Shown piece after piece: positions 26,412 through 35,167 of a stretch of DNA of 64,000 nucleotides; position 1 is the stretch's first letter, and the number at the start of each line of letters is the position of its first letter. The DNA lies in assembly GCA_900078775.1 (NCBI GenBank), contig LT549889.1, forward strand, positions 3,534,001 to 3,598,000, given 5' to 3'. Under the pieces are notes generated by a model that saw nothing but the letters and a program-made list of their open reading frames with translations, searched no databases and was not told where the DNA came from. Origin of the DNA: Mycolicibacterium aurum (GTDB taxonomy: Bacteria; Actinomycetota; Actinomycetes; Mycobacteriales; Mycobacteriaceae). A program made the position numbers and the translations under genes.

Positions 26412-27602
26412 ATGCCGAATCGGGTTTTTGTCGTCGGAGTGGGGATGACGAAGTTCGAGAAGCCCGGGCGGCGGGAGGGCTGGGATTACCCGGACATGGC
26501 CCGCGAGTCGGGCACCAACGCCCTGACCGACGCCGGCATCGACTACACCGAGGTCCAGCAGGGCTTCGTCGGTTACTGCTCCGGGGACTCCACCTCCGGG
26601 CAGCGCGCCCTCTACGAGCTCGGGATGACCGGCATCCCGATCGTGAACGTCAACAACAACTGCTCCACCGGGTCGACGGCGCTCTACCTGGCCGCCCAGT
26701 CGATCCGGGGCGGGCTCGCCGACTGTGTGATCGCCCTGGGTTTCGAGAAGATGCAGCCCGGCTCGCTGGGCGGCGGGGCGCAGGACCGCGAGTCCCCGAT
26801 GATGCGCCACATCGTGGCGCTCAACGAGATCGAGGAGATGCAGTTCCCGGTTGCGCCGTGGATGTTCGGCGCGGCCGGCCGCGAGCACATGAAGAAGTAC
26901 GGCACCACCGCAGAGCATTTCGCCAAGATCGGGCACAAGAACCACAAGCACTCGGTGAACAATCCCTACGCCCAGTTCCAGGACGAGTACACCCTCGACG
27001 ACATCCTGGCCGCCAAGATGATCTCCGACCCGCTGACCAAGCTGCAGTGCTCACCGACCTCGGACGGGTCCGGCGCGGCGATCGTGGCCAGTGAGGCCTT
27101 CGTCGACAAGCACGGTCTGGCCGGTCAGGCCGTCGAGATCGTCGGCCAGGCCATGACCACCGACTTCGCCTCCACCTTCGACGGCAGTGCCGCGAACCTC
27201 ATCGGTCACGACATGAATGTCAAAGCCGCACAGCAGGTTTACGCGCAGTGCGGGCTGGGCCCCGAGGACTTCCAGGTCATCGAACTGCACGACTGCTTCT
27301 CGGCCAACGAGCTGCTGCTCTACGAGGCGCTGGGCCTGTGCGGGCCGGGCGAGGCGCCGGCGCTGATCGACAATGCGGACACCACCTACGGCGGACGCTG
27401 GGTGGTCAACCCGTCCGGCGGCCTGATCTCCAAGGGCCACCCGCTCGGGGCGACCGGTCTGGCCCAGTGCGCCGAGCTCAGCTGGCAGTTGCGCGGCACC
27501 GCCGACAAGCGTCAGGTGGACAACGTCACCGCCGCGCTGCAGCACAACATCGGGCTCGGCGGCGCGGCGGTGGTGACCGCCTACCAGCGCGCCCAGCGTT
27601 AG
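26412..27602 (+). CDS. thiolase-fold lipid-transfer protein (SCP-x thiolase type)
   Basis: 396 residues. It begins [16 protein letters not shown] and carries the nucleophile Cys in [18 protein letters not shown], the [15 protein letters not shown] block in place of NEAFA, and [18 protein letters not shown] with the catalytic His. These mark the SCP-2/sterol carrier thiolase branch (Ltp-like). Such enzymes cleave branched 3-ketoacyl-CoA or act as aldolase subunits in sterol side-chain breakdown. The KstR-type site 110 bases upstream agrees. It is an insertion relative to the M. tuberculosis gene order. Confidence 0.85.
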   Translation: MPNRVFVVGVGMTKFEKPGRREGWDYPDMARESGTNALTDAGIDYTEVQQGFVGYCSGDSTSGQRALYELGMTGIPIVNVNNNCSTGSTALYLAAQSIRGGLADCVIALGFEKMQPGSLGGGAQDRESPMMRHIVALNEIEEMQFPVAPWMFGAAGREHMKKYGTTAEHFAKIGHKNHKHSVNNPYAQFQDEYTLDDILAAKMISDPLTKLQCSPTSDGSGAAIVASEAFVDKHGLAGQAVEIVGQAMTTDFASTFDGSAANLIGHDMNVKAAQQVYAQCGLGPEDFQVIELHDCFSANELLLYEALGLCGPGEAPALIDNADTTYGGRWVVNPSGGLISKGHPLGATGLAQCAELSWQLRGTADKRQVDNVTAALQHNIGLGGAAVVTAYQRAQR

Positions 27603-27606
27603 GGCC

Positions 27607-27615
27607 GGGGGGGGG
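27607..27615. other. run of nine G between convergent genes
   Basis: A G9 homopolymer lies just after the thiolase stop. The 49-base gap to the fadD14 stop holds no gene. Confidence 0.9.
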
Positions 27616-27651
27616 ACCGAGCAACCCCGGGTCAAACGTGCGCGTCGACGA

Positions 27652-29280
27652 TCACAGCGTGGTGACGTCGTAGTCGCCGTCCGCGTGCCGGGCCCGGATG
27701 GTCTTCTTGTCGTACTTGCCCACGCTGGTGCGCGGCACCTGCTCGACGAACGTCCAGCGCTCGGGCAGCCACCAGCGAACCACCTTGTCGGCCAGAAACT
27801 CTCGTAATTCTTCCGCGGTGTGGGTGGCCCCCGCCTGGAGCACCACCACCGCGAGCGGGCGTTCCTGCCAGCGGTCGTCGGGCACGCCGACGACGGCCGC
27901 CTCCAGCACGCCCGGGTGCCCGATCAGGTGGTTCTCCAGTTCCACCGAGGAGATCCACTCACCACCGGACTTGATGACGTCCTTGGCCCGGTCGGTCAGC
28001 GTCACGAACCCGTCCGCGTCGATTCGCCCGACGTCACCGGTGCGCAGCCAGCCGCTGTCGAACTTCTCCGCATCCCGGCCCAGGTAGTAGCCGCCGGTGA
28101 TCCACGGCCCGCGAACCTCCAACTCGCCCACCGCTTCTCCGTCGGCGGGCAACGGATGTCCGGCATCGTCGACGACACGGATCTCGACCCCGCACATCGG
28201 CCGGCCCTGGGTGGTGCGCATCTGCCAGTGCCGCTCCTGCGACACCCCGGGCAGCGGTTTGGCGACGGTGGCCAGCGGCGAGGTCTCGGTCATGCCCCAG
28301 GCCTGCTGGATGTAGACGCCGTGCCGCTGTTCGAAGATCTGCATCAGCGACAGCGGCACCGCCGACCCGCCGCAGGCCACCAGCCGCAGCGACGAGATGT
28401 CATGTCCCGGATTCTTTTCCAGGCAGTTCATCACGTCGTTCCAGATGGTCGGCACCGCACCGGCCAGGGTGGGACGCTGGGACTCGATGAGTTCGATCAG
28501 CGAGGCCCCGTCCAGGAACCGGTCGGGCATGATCAGGTCGGCGCCGGCCATCAGCGCTGCATAGGCCAGCCCCCACGCGTTGGCGTGGAACATCGGCACG
28601 ATGGGCAGCACCACATCACTGCTGCTGACGTCGAGCGCATTGGCGGTGCAGGTGTTCAGCGAATGCAGGTAGGTTGAACGGTGGCTGTAGACAACACCTT
28701 TCGGGTTGCCGGTGGTGCCGCTGGTGTAGCACATGGCCGCCGCGGAGTTCTCGTCGACGTCCGGCCAGTCGAACTCGGCCGGCTGTCCGGCCAGCAGCTC
28801 GTCATACCCCAGCACGGTGATGTCGGTGCCGGCCAGTGCCGCGGTGTCCCCTCCGCCGGTGACGACGACGGTGTGCACCGTGTGAAGCAGCGGCAGCACC
28901 GGCGCCAGCACTGGCACCAGCGACCCGTCCGCCACGATCACCTGATCCTCGGCCTCGTTGGCGATGAACGCGATCTGTTCGGCGGACAGCCGGATGTTCA
29001 GGGTGTGCAGCACCGCGCCCATGGCCGGGGCGGCCAGGTACACCGCGAGGTGCTCGGTGTTGTTCCACATGAAGGTGCCCACCCGCTGGTCCCCGGTGAT
29101 GCCGAGGCCGCGCAGCCCGTGCGCGAGGCGGGCGGCCTGCTCTCCGAGTTCGCGGTAGGTGGTGCTGCGGTAGCCCCCCTGCCCGGTGGCGGTGGTGACG
29201 ACGCGGTCGCCGTTCACTCCGGATGCGTGCCGCAGGATCGCGGCGATGGTCAGGGGCCAGTTCTGCATGGTCGACAGCAC
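27652..29280 (-). CDS. fadD14: fatty-acid CoA ligase
   Basis: 542 residues, orthologous to Rv1058. ANL-superfamily motifs: the AMP-binding loop CYTSGTTGNPKGVVYSH, the GWGMTE-type motif QQAWGMTETSPLAT, the GWLRTGDVG hinge region, and KDVIKSGGEWISS; the C-terminal lysine is in PRTSVGKYDKKTIR. It activates medium-chain acids to acyl-CoA. The GTG at 29280 (VLSTMQNWPL) is chosen because TAATAT lies 7 bases upstream and the resulting length fits the orthologue; the ATG at 29268 is the alternative. Confidence 0.88.
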   Translation of the reverse strand: MLSTMQNWPLTIAAILRHASGVNGDRVVTTATGQGGYRSTTYRELGEQAARLAHGLRGLGITGDQRVGTFMWNNTEHLAVYLAAPAMGAVLHTLNIRLSAEQIAFIANEAEDQVIVADGSLVPVLAPVLPLLHTVHTVVVTGGGDTAALAGTDITVLGYDELLAGQPAEFDWPDVDENSAAAMCYTSGTTGNPKGVVYSHRSTYLHSLNTCTANALDVSSSDVVLPIVPMFHANAWGLAYAALMAGADLIMPDRFLDGASLIELIESQRPTLAGAVPTIWNDVMNCLEKNPGHDISSLRLVACGGSAVPLSLMQIFEQRHGVYIQQAWGMTETSPLATVAKPLPGVSQERHWQMRTTQGRPMCGVEIRVVDDAGHPLPADGEAVGELEVRGPWITGGYYLGRDAEKFDSGWLRTGDVGRIDADGFVTLTDRAKDVIKSGGEWISSVELENHLIGHPGVLEAAVVGVPDDRWQERPLAVVVLQAGATHTAEELREFLADKVVRWWLPERWTFVEQVPRTSVGKYDKKTIRARHADGDYDVTTL

Positions 29281-29287
29281 GCGGGCG

Positions 29288-29293
29288 ATATTA
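29288..29293 (-). promoter_or_regulatory. predicted -10 element, leaderless start
   Basis: TAATAT on the minus strand, then 7 bases, then the GTG at 29280. Confidence 0.5.
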
Positions 29294-29373
29294 ATGCCAA
29301 CGCACACCCGGCCTACCCGGATTGGGCAGGCTGGCAGCCGGTGTCACCCGGCGGCCGCACGCACAACGGCCGG

Positions 29374-30396
29374 TCAGACCCCGGCCGGGGTGAGCTCGCG
29401 GACCTCGTCGAAGGAGACCGCGTCGAACGGCGAGTACATCGGCTCGGGTGCGGCGACCCGGAATGCGGTGACGTTGCCGTCGACGTCGGCGATGTAGAGC
29501 CGATCGCCGGGGGTGTTGAGGGCGGCCGCCATCGGGCGGGCGCCGACGGTGATGGTCTCGACGATCTCGCGGGTGACCGTGCAGAGCACCGCGACCTCGT
29601 CGTAGTCGACGACGTAGGCGAGCGCACCGTTGGCCGACAGTGCCATCTGGATCGGCAGCGTGCCGGCGCCGATGCTGGCGGTGACGGCGAACGTCTTGGG
29701 ATCGATGACCTCGATGACGCCGCGGGCCTGCAGATCGGAGGTCAGCACGTACACCGTGCCGTCGGCCGCGACGGCGAGGTCGCGGATCGGCGCGCCGAGG
29801 GCGATCGACTTGCGTGCCTTGGCCGTCTCGGTGTCGACGACCACGAGGCGGCTGCCGGTGCTGCTGGTCACGGCCACGTAGAGCCGGCGACCGGACGGGT
29901 CGACGGCCAGCGTGTCGATGACCGAGGTGGCGCCCCGGGCGATGTCGATGGTGCCGACGCGCTCGGCGGTGGTGTCGATGACGGCGACGTCCACATGGTC
30001 GTGTCCGGCGCGGGCGGCGTAGGCGCGCTTGCCATCCGGGGCGGCCACGACCGCGGTGACCGAGAAGGCCAGCGGGTAGGTGGCCAGCACGGCGTTGGTG
30101 CGGGTGTCGATGATCTGGACGGCGTCCGCCTCGGCGGCACTGGTGACCACGAAGGCGCGGTCGTCGGTGACCGCCACCGCGAACGGCTCACCGTCGACCG
30201 GCACCCGGGCCGGTGCGCCCGCGGAGTCCGGGCGGACCACCGAGACACTGGCATCGCCGTAGTTGGCGACCACGACGGCGCCGGCGTTGGCCGACAGGTC
30301 GGCGATCGGACCGTGGTCGATGGCGACCGACCCCGCGAATGCGGTCTGCGGATCGTTCAGCGCTGCCACATTGGCGCGCACGAAAACACTTGCCAT
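29374..30396 (-). CDS. seven-bladed beta-propeller (YVTN/NHL-like) protein
   Basis: 340 residues, orthologous to Rv1057. Repeating blade units of about 45 residues are visible, for example VVVANYGDASVSVVRPD, AFVVTSAAEADAVQIIDTRTN, RLYVAVTSSTGSRLVVVDTETA, LAYVVDYDEVAVLCTVTRE and RLYIADVDGNVTAFRV. No signal peptide is seen. In M. tuberculosis this gene is induced by envelope stress through MprAB and SigE. ATG at 30396 behind GGAGG, which lies beside a CCGGAT/ATCCGG inverted repeat (30413-30428). Confidence 0.85.
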   Translation of the reverse strand: MASVFVRANVAALNDPQTAFAGSVAIDHGPIADLSANAGAVVVANYGDASVSVVRPDSAGAPARVPVDGEPFAVAVTDDRAFVVTSAAEADAVQIIDTRTNAVLATYPLAFSVTAVVAAPDGKRAYAARAGHDHVDVAVIDTTAERVGTIDIARGATSVIDTLAVDPSGRRLYVAVTSSTGSRLVVVDTETAKARKSIALGAPIRDLAVAADGTVYVLTSDLQARGVIEVIDPKTFAVTASIGAGTLPIQMALSANGALAYVVDYDEVAVLCTVTREIVETITVGARPMAAALNTPGDRLYIADVDGNVTAFRVAAPEPMYSPFDAVSFDEVRELTPAGV

Positions 30397-30794
30397 TTCT
30401 TCGACACCTCCGCCGGATGACCATCCGGCACTAGATTCAGTCGGCGTGCGCCCTGTTGAGCGCATTGACATCGAGTCTAGCGACGGAAAAACGTACCCAA
30501 TCCGGGTCGCGGCCGCGCGCCGAGTTAACCGGCCCGCCACCTCTCATACGTCCCTCAGAAAAGGATTGTTATGCACTTGTGACCTAACTGGGGCAATGGC
30601 AAAAATGGCAGTCAGCTGCGAAAACACCCAGATCGGCTAATCGCCCGCAAACTCCGAACCCCATCCGTCACACATGGTTTCCTCAGACGCGCGGCCAAAA
30701 GTGAGCGGCAGATCACAGTCGACACGCAGCAAACTTTTCCCCGTTTCGACGGGGTCTGGTACGCGAGGATACCCGAATTGACGTTGCTGCCAGA
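30397..30794. other. 398-base intergenic region
   Basis: No gene seen. It is less GC-rich than its surroundings. It holds an inverted repeat CCGGAT/ATCCGG (30413-30428) over the ribosome site of the propeller gene, and a TAGACT that could be a minus-strand -10 (30474-30479). A hairpin CCCCGT-TTCG-ACGGGG (30739-30754) lies downstream of the SH3-type gene and may end its transcript. This region is long enough for stress-regulated promoters, but no sigma-factor site could be assigned with confidence. Confidence 0.5.
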
Positions 30795-31589
30795 TTAGCC
30801 GGAAGGTCCGGGAAGCAGGACGTAACGCAGGCCCGGATCGGCCCGCACGGTGCGCCCCGTCCAGATGTGCGGCTCGGTCCCGGGGGCGCCCATCTCGGTG
30901 ATGCGCAGATACACCCCGTCAGCCCGCCGGGAGGTGGCGTCCACCCAGGCGACATGACCAGCGTCGGGCGCGTCGAGCAACCCGGGCGGGATGACCACGA
31001 TCGCGCGCTCGCGCGGAACGTCGACCACGGCCCAGCCCGCGCGCCGTGCCACCGCCGCCAGGTCACGCGGCGCACCGCTCAGCGCCGGATAGGCCCGTTT
31101 ACCGGACGCGAAGTACCACTTCTCCAGCGCGCCCCACAGCGGGGTGCCCTCCTCGGCGGGGTTGTGCCCGACGGTCCGGCCGGCCGGCCTGGGCAGCGCC
31201 GGCCGCTTCGCCTCGGTGGCACACGGTGGGACAACCGGCCCGTTCGAGCCGGTGACGAGCATTGCATCGGTGACGTAGCCGCCGTCGGCCAGCCGGTTCC
31301 ACAGGTCGGTGGTCAGGTCGAAGGGGCCGCCGCTGAACACCGTGCCGCGGGCATGGCAGGTGATGACCACCCGGGCCCCGTTGCTCAGCGTGCCGACCCG
31401 CGGGCTGGTCGTCGACGGTGCGGACCGCACGTTCAGATCGCCGCTGCCGGTGCGCACCGTGACGGTCACCGCTGCCGCGGTCGCCTCGGGCGCGGCGCCG
31501 GCCGGGACGCCGGCCCACCCGAGGCAGGCCGCCGCCAGCACCGCGGGCGCCGCAAGGGACCACCGCCGAGACAATCCAGTCGTGTGCAC
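30795..31589 (-). CDS. secreted SH3b-domain protein with CHAP-like domain lacking the catalytic Cys
   Basis: 264 residues with a signal peptide (SLAAPAVLAAACLGWAGVPAGA). An SH3-type domain follows (VTVRTGSGDLNVRSAPSTTSPRVGTLSNGARV). The second half resembles a CHAP amidase: EKWYFASGKRAYPALSGAP in place of the usual Cys-Thr-Trp/Tyr motif, then AIVVIPPGLLDAPDAGHVAWVDA with the His position. No cysteine is present where the nucleophile should be, so it may bind peptidoglycan without cutting it. GTG at 31589 with AAAGG upstream; a GTG at 31607 is possible. Confidence 0.7.
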   Translation of the reverse strand: MHTTGLSRRWSLAAPAVLAAACLGWAGVPAGAAPEATAAAVTVTVRTGSGDLNVRSAPSTTSPRVGTLSNGARVVITCHARGTVFSGGPFDLTTDLWNRLADGGYVTDAMLVTGSNGPVVPPCATEAKRPALPRPAGRTVGHNPAEEGTPLWGALEKWYFASGKRAYPALSGAPRDLAAVARRAGWAVVDVPRERAIVVIPPGLLDAPDAGHVAWVDATSRRADGVYLRITEMGAPGTEPHIWTGRTVRADPGLRYVLLPGPSG

Positions 31590-31678
31590 AGCAAGCCTTT
31601 CGGACACCGGTGCCGAGAATGCTAATTCCGCCGCGATGCATTTGCTGGAGTCACGCGAAGTATTTGCTGAACCGAGAC

Positions 31679-32344
31679 CTAACGGGGTTCGGGCCGCAGA
31701 GTCAGGCTCACCTCGCAGGAGCCACGGCCGGCGTCGGGCCGGACCTCGGCCCGGTAACGGCCGCCCAGGGTGGCCTCGTTGGCGTCGATGACCTCCTGGA
31801 TCAGGCCGTGCTGGATGCCGCGAACCACCTCCGGGGCCGTCACCGCCACCGCCGCCAGCGGGCAGGTGCAGATCTGCACGGTCACCTCACCGAACGAGTT
31901 CAGTACCGATCGGATCTGGAAGCCCAGTTCGTCGAGGGTGCCGATGACCAGGTCGGCGACCGTGCGTTCGGGACGGGCCTGGGCCAGCCGGGTGCGGTGT
32001 GCCAGGTCCGCGCCGATCCGCAGCGCCCGCTGCTCGCGTTCCTCGGCGGTGCCCCCGAGGTGCGCGGCGAACAGCGAGACGATGTCGGCGTAGTCCAGTC
32101 GCGGCGCGATCTCGTAGGTCAGCCGAGGTCGGCCCCGCCCGCCTCCGGCACCGCGGCCGCGCCGGATGGCCCCCTGCTCTTCCAGCGTGCTGAGGTGGAA
32201 CCGCGCCGTCGTCACGTGGATCTTCAGGGTGCGGGCGATCTCGTGGGCGTCGACCGGGCCGGCCGCGCCGCGCACGGTCTCCAGCACGCGGCCGCGCTGC
32301 AGCCCGACCGCGCGCTGAGAGACATCGCCGTGGCTGGCCGTCAT
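31679..32344 (-). CDS. winged-helix regulator with SufR-like cysteine domain
   Basis: 221 residues. The N-terminal winged HTH is GRVLETVRGAAGPVDAHEI, then TTARFHLSTLEEQGAI and the wing GRGRPRLTYEI. The C-terminal domain has ICTCPLAAVAVTAPEVVRGIQHGLI and ends GRGSCEVSL. Cys161 (in CP) and Cys210 match positions of the Fe-S-binding cysteines in SufR, but the middle Cys is absent; Cys159 is extra. It may sense iron, Fe-S or redox state. Its ATG overlaps the methyltransferase stop (ATGA). It is the last gene of the iron-box operon and may control it. Confidence 0.72.
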   Translation of the reverse strand: MTASHGDVSQRAVGLQRGRVLETVRGAAGPVDAHEIARTLKIHVTTARFHLSTLEEQGAIRRGRGAGGGRGRPRLTYEIAPRLDYADIVSLFAAHLGGTAEEREQRALRIGADLAHRTRLAQARPERTVADLVIGTLDELGFQIRSVLNSFGEVTVQICTCPLAAVAVTAPEVVRGIQHGLIQEVIDANEATLGGRYRAEVRPDAGRGSCEVSLTLRPEPR

Positions 32345-33174
32345 GACCCCGATTGTGCTCCGGCGGCCTTGGCGCCCTGCGGCACCGTGGCCACGATCGC
32401 CACCGCGGTCAGGGCCTGCCGATGCCGGTTGAAGGTGTTGCGCATGCTCAGCACCCGCTTGCGGGCGGCGGGCCGGCGGATCACGTTGCCGACGATGCGC
32501 AGCGCGCCGAGCACGCCCTCGTCGGCGATGACCCGCTTGGGTTCCAGCAACGCCATCGGTGCCCGATCCACGCTGGTGACCTCGAAACCCGCCGAGGTCA
32601 GCAGCTCGGTCCACTCCGCGATGGTCAGCGGCCGAGCGTTGACCTTGATCGATCGGGACATGTTGCGCCGGATGTCGTCCTTGATGTCCTGACCTAGCCC
32701 GTCCGGGGTGAGTCCGAGTTCGTGGATGGCGTACCGGCCCCCGGGCCGCAGCACCCGGAACGCCTCTTCGACGATGGCGGCTTTGTTCTTCTCCCCCTGC
32801 ATGGTCAGCATCGCCTCACCCACGACGACGTCGGCGCTGTCATCGGCCAGGCCGGTGTCCGAGGCGTCGGAGTCCACCAGGCGCCCGCCGCCGGCGTCGA
32901 CGATCTCGGCCAGGATCGGCGAGGTCGCCGCGCTGTCGTCGACCCCGACGTAGGACTTGGGTCCGAGCGCGTGGATGTCGCGGGCGGTGCGGCCCAGTCC
33001 TGGCCCCAGTTCGACGACGTCGGCGTCGGTGATGCCGGCCGCGGTGAGCAGCCGGGTGGTCAGTTCCAGACCGCCGGGGCGCAGCACCCGCTTGCCGAGT
33101 CGGGCCAGCAGCCAGTGTCCGGGCACATCGGCGTCCGACCGCTGCGCCATGGGCAGCGCGGTTTGATCGTTCAT
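32341..33174 (-). CDS. SAM-dependent methyltransferase, class I
   Basis: 277 residues. SAM motif I is DADVVELGPGLGRTARDI, the acidic loop SYVGVDDSAA follows, then ADVVVGEAMLTMQ and VLRPGGRYAIHELGL. The C-terminal 90 residues (PLTIAEWTELLTSAGFEVTSVDRAPM) resemble small-molecule or lipid methyltransferases. The substrate is unknown. ATG at 33174 behind AGAGGAGC; it overlaps the permease stop (ATGA) and the regulator start. It is the fourth gene of five in the operon. Confidence 0.82.
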   Translation of the reverse strand: MNDQTALPMAQRSDADVPGHWLLARLGKRVLRPGGLELTTRLLTAAGITDADVVELGPGLGRTARDIHALGPKSYVGVDDSAATSPILAEIVDAGGGRLVDSDASDTGLADDSADVVVGEAMLTMQGEKNKAAIVEEAFRVLRPGGRYAIHELGLTPDGLGQDIKDDIRRNMSRSIKVNARPLTIAEWTELLTSAGFEVTSVDRAPMALLEPKRVIADEGVLGALRIVGNVIRRPAARKRVLSMRNTFNRHRQALTAVAIVATVPQGAKAAGAQSGS

Positions 33175-33947
33175 GTCGTATCGCTCCTCTTGAGACTGAT
33201 GATGAACACACAGGTGAATGCCGCGCAGCCGAACGCCAATCCGGCGTCGGGTCCCCAGGGCGGGGTCAGCACGATGTCCTGGCCGGTGCCGTAGACACCG
33301 TTGAGGAAGGGCATGAAGCGCTGTGCCGAGTACCCGCCGGGCAGGAACCCGACGGCGCTCTCGATCACGTACGCCCAGAACAGGATTGCCCCGACCGCGG
33401 CGGCCGGGGTGCGGATCAGGGTGCCGACGCCCACGCCGAGCCCGGCGGCGAAGAACGCATAGACCGGCACCGCCCACAGCAGCCGCAATCCCACCGGGTC
33501 GACGATGGACACCTCGCCGTAGACCAGTCCGGACACGATCGGCAGACCGACCAGCACCAGGACCAGCGCGAGCACGGATGCCGCGGCGCCGACGACGCCG
33601 TAGAACAGCCACGTGCCGATCATCGCCACCCACCGCTGCGGCAGCGCCAGCCCTACGTAAGCCATTGTGCCGTGGCGGTATTGCGAGGACTGCCCGTAGG
33701 CGGCGGCCACCGCGCTGAGCACTACGGTGATGGTGACCACCCAGTAGGCCGCGTTCGAGGTGGCCACCGTCTGTACATACTGCTGGCCGGGGATCGCGGC
33801 GAAACGCTCTGCCACGAAGGCGATCAGGAAGCTGATGGCGGTGGGCGCGAGGATCGCGGTGGGCACCAGTACCGACCACAGCGCCCCGCGGCCGGCCGTG
33901 CGGACGAGTTCGGCGCGCACACTGCGGGTCAGCTGCGGATTCAGCAC
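33171..33947 (-). CDS. ABC-2-type transporter permease
   Basis: 258 residues with about six membrane helices (ALWSVLVPTAILAPTAISFLIAFVA, AAYWVVTITVVLSAVAAAYG, WLFYGVVGAAASVLALVLVLVG, LLWAVPVYAFFAAGLGVGVG, AVGAILFWAYVIESAVGF, AGLAFGCAAFTCVFIISL). The SSQYRHGTM loop after helix 2 is typical of ABC-2 exporter permeases. GTG at 33947 overlaps the ATPase gene by 7 bases. It forms a two-part exporter with that ATPase. Confidence 0.82.
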   Translation of the reverse strand: MLNPQLTRSVRAELVRTAGRGALWSVLVPTAILAPTAISFLIAFVAERFAAIPGQQYVQTVATSNAAYWVVTITVVLSAVAAAYGQSSQYRHGTMAYVGLALPQRWVAMIGTWLFYGVVGAAASVLALVLVLVGLPIVSGLVYGEVSIVDPVGLRLLWAVPVYAFFAAGLGVGVGTLIRTPAAAVGAILFWAYVIESAVGFLPGGYSAQRFMPFLNGVYGTGQDIVLTPPWGPDAGLAFGCAAFTCVFIISLKRSDTT

Positions 33948-34639
33948 GTCGCCCCGATCAGACTGTCTTCCAGGTACTCCCGCGGGTCGTGCCCGGACGG
34001 GACCACATCGTCGATGGCGCCGTCGGTGACGATGTGGCCCGCCGACAGCATGGTCACCCGGTCGGCGGTGAGCACCACCTCCGACAGCAGGTGACTGGCC
34101 ATCACCACGGTGCGTCCGGCATCGGCCAGGCGGCGCAGCAGATCACGCATCCAGACGATGCCGGGCACGTCGAGCCCGTTGAGCGGCTCGTCGAACAGAT
34201 ACACCCGGGGGTCACCCAACAGTGTCGATCCGATCGAAAGCCGTTGGCGCGCACCGGTGGACAGCGCGCCAATGCGCTCGCTGCGCCGATCGCCGAGTCG
34301 CACCTCGTCGAGCACCTCGTCCACCCGGCCGGCCGGGATCCCGCCGAGCGCGGCCAGCCAGCGCAGATGGCGCACGACGGTGTGGCCGGGATCCATGGCC
34401 CCCAGCGCGACGCCGAGGCTGCGCAGCGGGTCCTGCCGTTCGGACAGCCGGGTTCCGTCCACCCGCACGGTGCCGCTGTCGGGGGTCTCCAGGCCCGCGA
34501 TGAGCCGCAGCAGGGTGGTCTTGCCCGCACCGTTGAGGCCGAGCAGGCAGGTCACCGTGCCTGCGGGGAAGCTCACCGTCAGGTCCCGCACCGCGTGCCG
34601 GGTGCCGAAGGACTTGCAGACGCCGTCGACCTCGATCAT
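33941..34639 (-). CDS. ABC transporter ATP-binding protein
   Basis: 232 residues. Walker A is GLNGAGKTT, Walker B is VYLFDEPLNGLD, the switch His is in VVMASHLLSE, and the signature is a divergent LSTGARQR in place of LSGGQ. It is of the export type (CcmA/drug-exporter branch). The ATG at 34639 starts 4 bases after the stop of the MTB12-like gene. It drives the permease encoded downstream. Confidence 0.87.
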   Translation of the reverse strand: MIEVDGVCKSFGTRHAVRDLTVSFPAGTVTCLLGLNGAGKTTLLRLIAGLETPDSGTVRVDGTRLSERQDPLRSLGVALGAMDPGHTVVRHLRWLAALGGIPAGRVDEVLDEVRLGDRRSERIGALSTGARQRLSIGSTLLGDPRVYLFDEPLNGLDVPGIVWMRDLLRRLADAGRTVVMASHLLSEVVLTADRVTMLSAGHIVTDGAIDDVVPSGHDPREYLEDSLIGATC

Positions 34640-34643
34640 CGGG

Positions 34644-35087
34644 TCACTCGAAATTGCACGGGATCGGCAGACCCATGGTGGTGATCCCGCTGCACAGCGA
34701 CTTACTGGCCAGCTTCCACTGGCCGTCGATATAGCGCCATTCGGCGGGCACCTGCACCGTCGGGGCGCCCTGGCGACTGGCGTTGATGACGGCGGTATGC
34801 GTGGTGTCGGTGTGGGTCTCGGGCCCGGTGACCACGGCCGAGCCGCGCGGGGCCCGGAAGAAGCCGAGGCGGTAGACCATCTTGGGCACGATCACCGCCC
34901 GTGCTCCGCCCTCCAGCTGAGCGGCCTTCACATGGTCGGGCGCCTGGGTGCCGACCAGCAGGTTGATCTGCTGGGTGAGCTCTTCCAGCGTCGGCTCCGG
35001 TGCGGTGATCGCGAAGTCCTGGGCGTGCGCGGGCGCGGCTGTGACCAGCGCCAGGGCGGCGAGAACACCGATTGCGAGTCGCTTCAT
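34644..35087 (-). CDS. secreted MTB12-like (CFP-2 type) protein
   Basis: 147 residues. The signal peptide is KRLAIGVLAALALVTAAPAHA, probably cut after AHA. The mature domain matches the low-molecular-weight antigen MTB12 family: LEELTQQINLLVGTQAP, then a strand-rich part ending WRYIDGQWKLASKSLCSGI and LPIPCNFE, with two cysteines that may pair. The fold is NTF2-like in this family; the function is unknown. It is the first gene of the five-gene operon, 50 bases downstream of an IdeR-like box. Confidence 0.82.
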   Translation of the reverse strand: MKRLAIGVLAALALVTAAPAHAQDFAITAPEPTLEELTQQINLLVGTQAPDHVKAAQLEGGARAVIVPKMVYRLGFFRAPRGSAVVTGPETHTDTTHTAVINASRQGAPTVQVPAEWRYIDGQWKLASKSLCSGITTMGLPIPCNFE

Positions 35088-35136
35088 TACCGCGCGTCCT
35101 TAATTTGGAGGAGATTTGTGCGCTTTAATGTAGAAG

Positions 35137-35155
35137 TTTGGTTAGGCTAAGGCAA
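35137..35155 (-). promoter_or_regulatory. IdeR-type iron box upstream of the MTB12-ABC operon
   Basis: TTTGGTTAGGCTAAGGCAA agrees with the IdeR consensus TTAGGTTAGGCTAACCTAA at 15 of 19 positions. It lies 50 bases before the start of the first operon gene and after the end of the response-regulator gene. Repression by IdeR with iron is inferred. Confidence 0.62.
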
Positions 35156-35167
35156 GTCTTTCGACAC

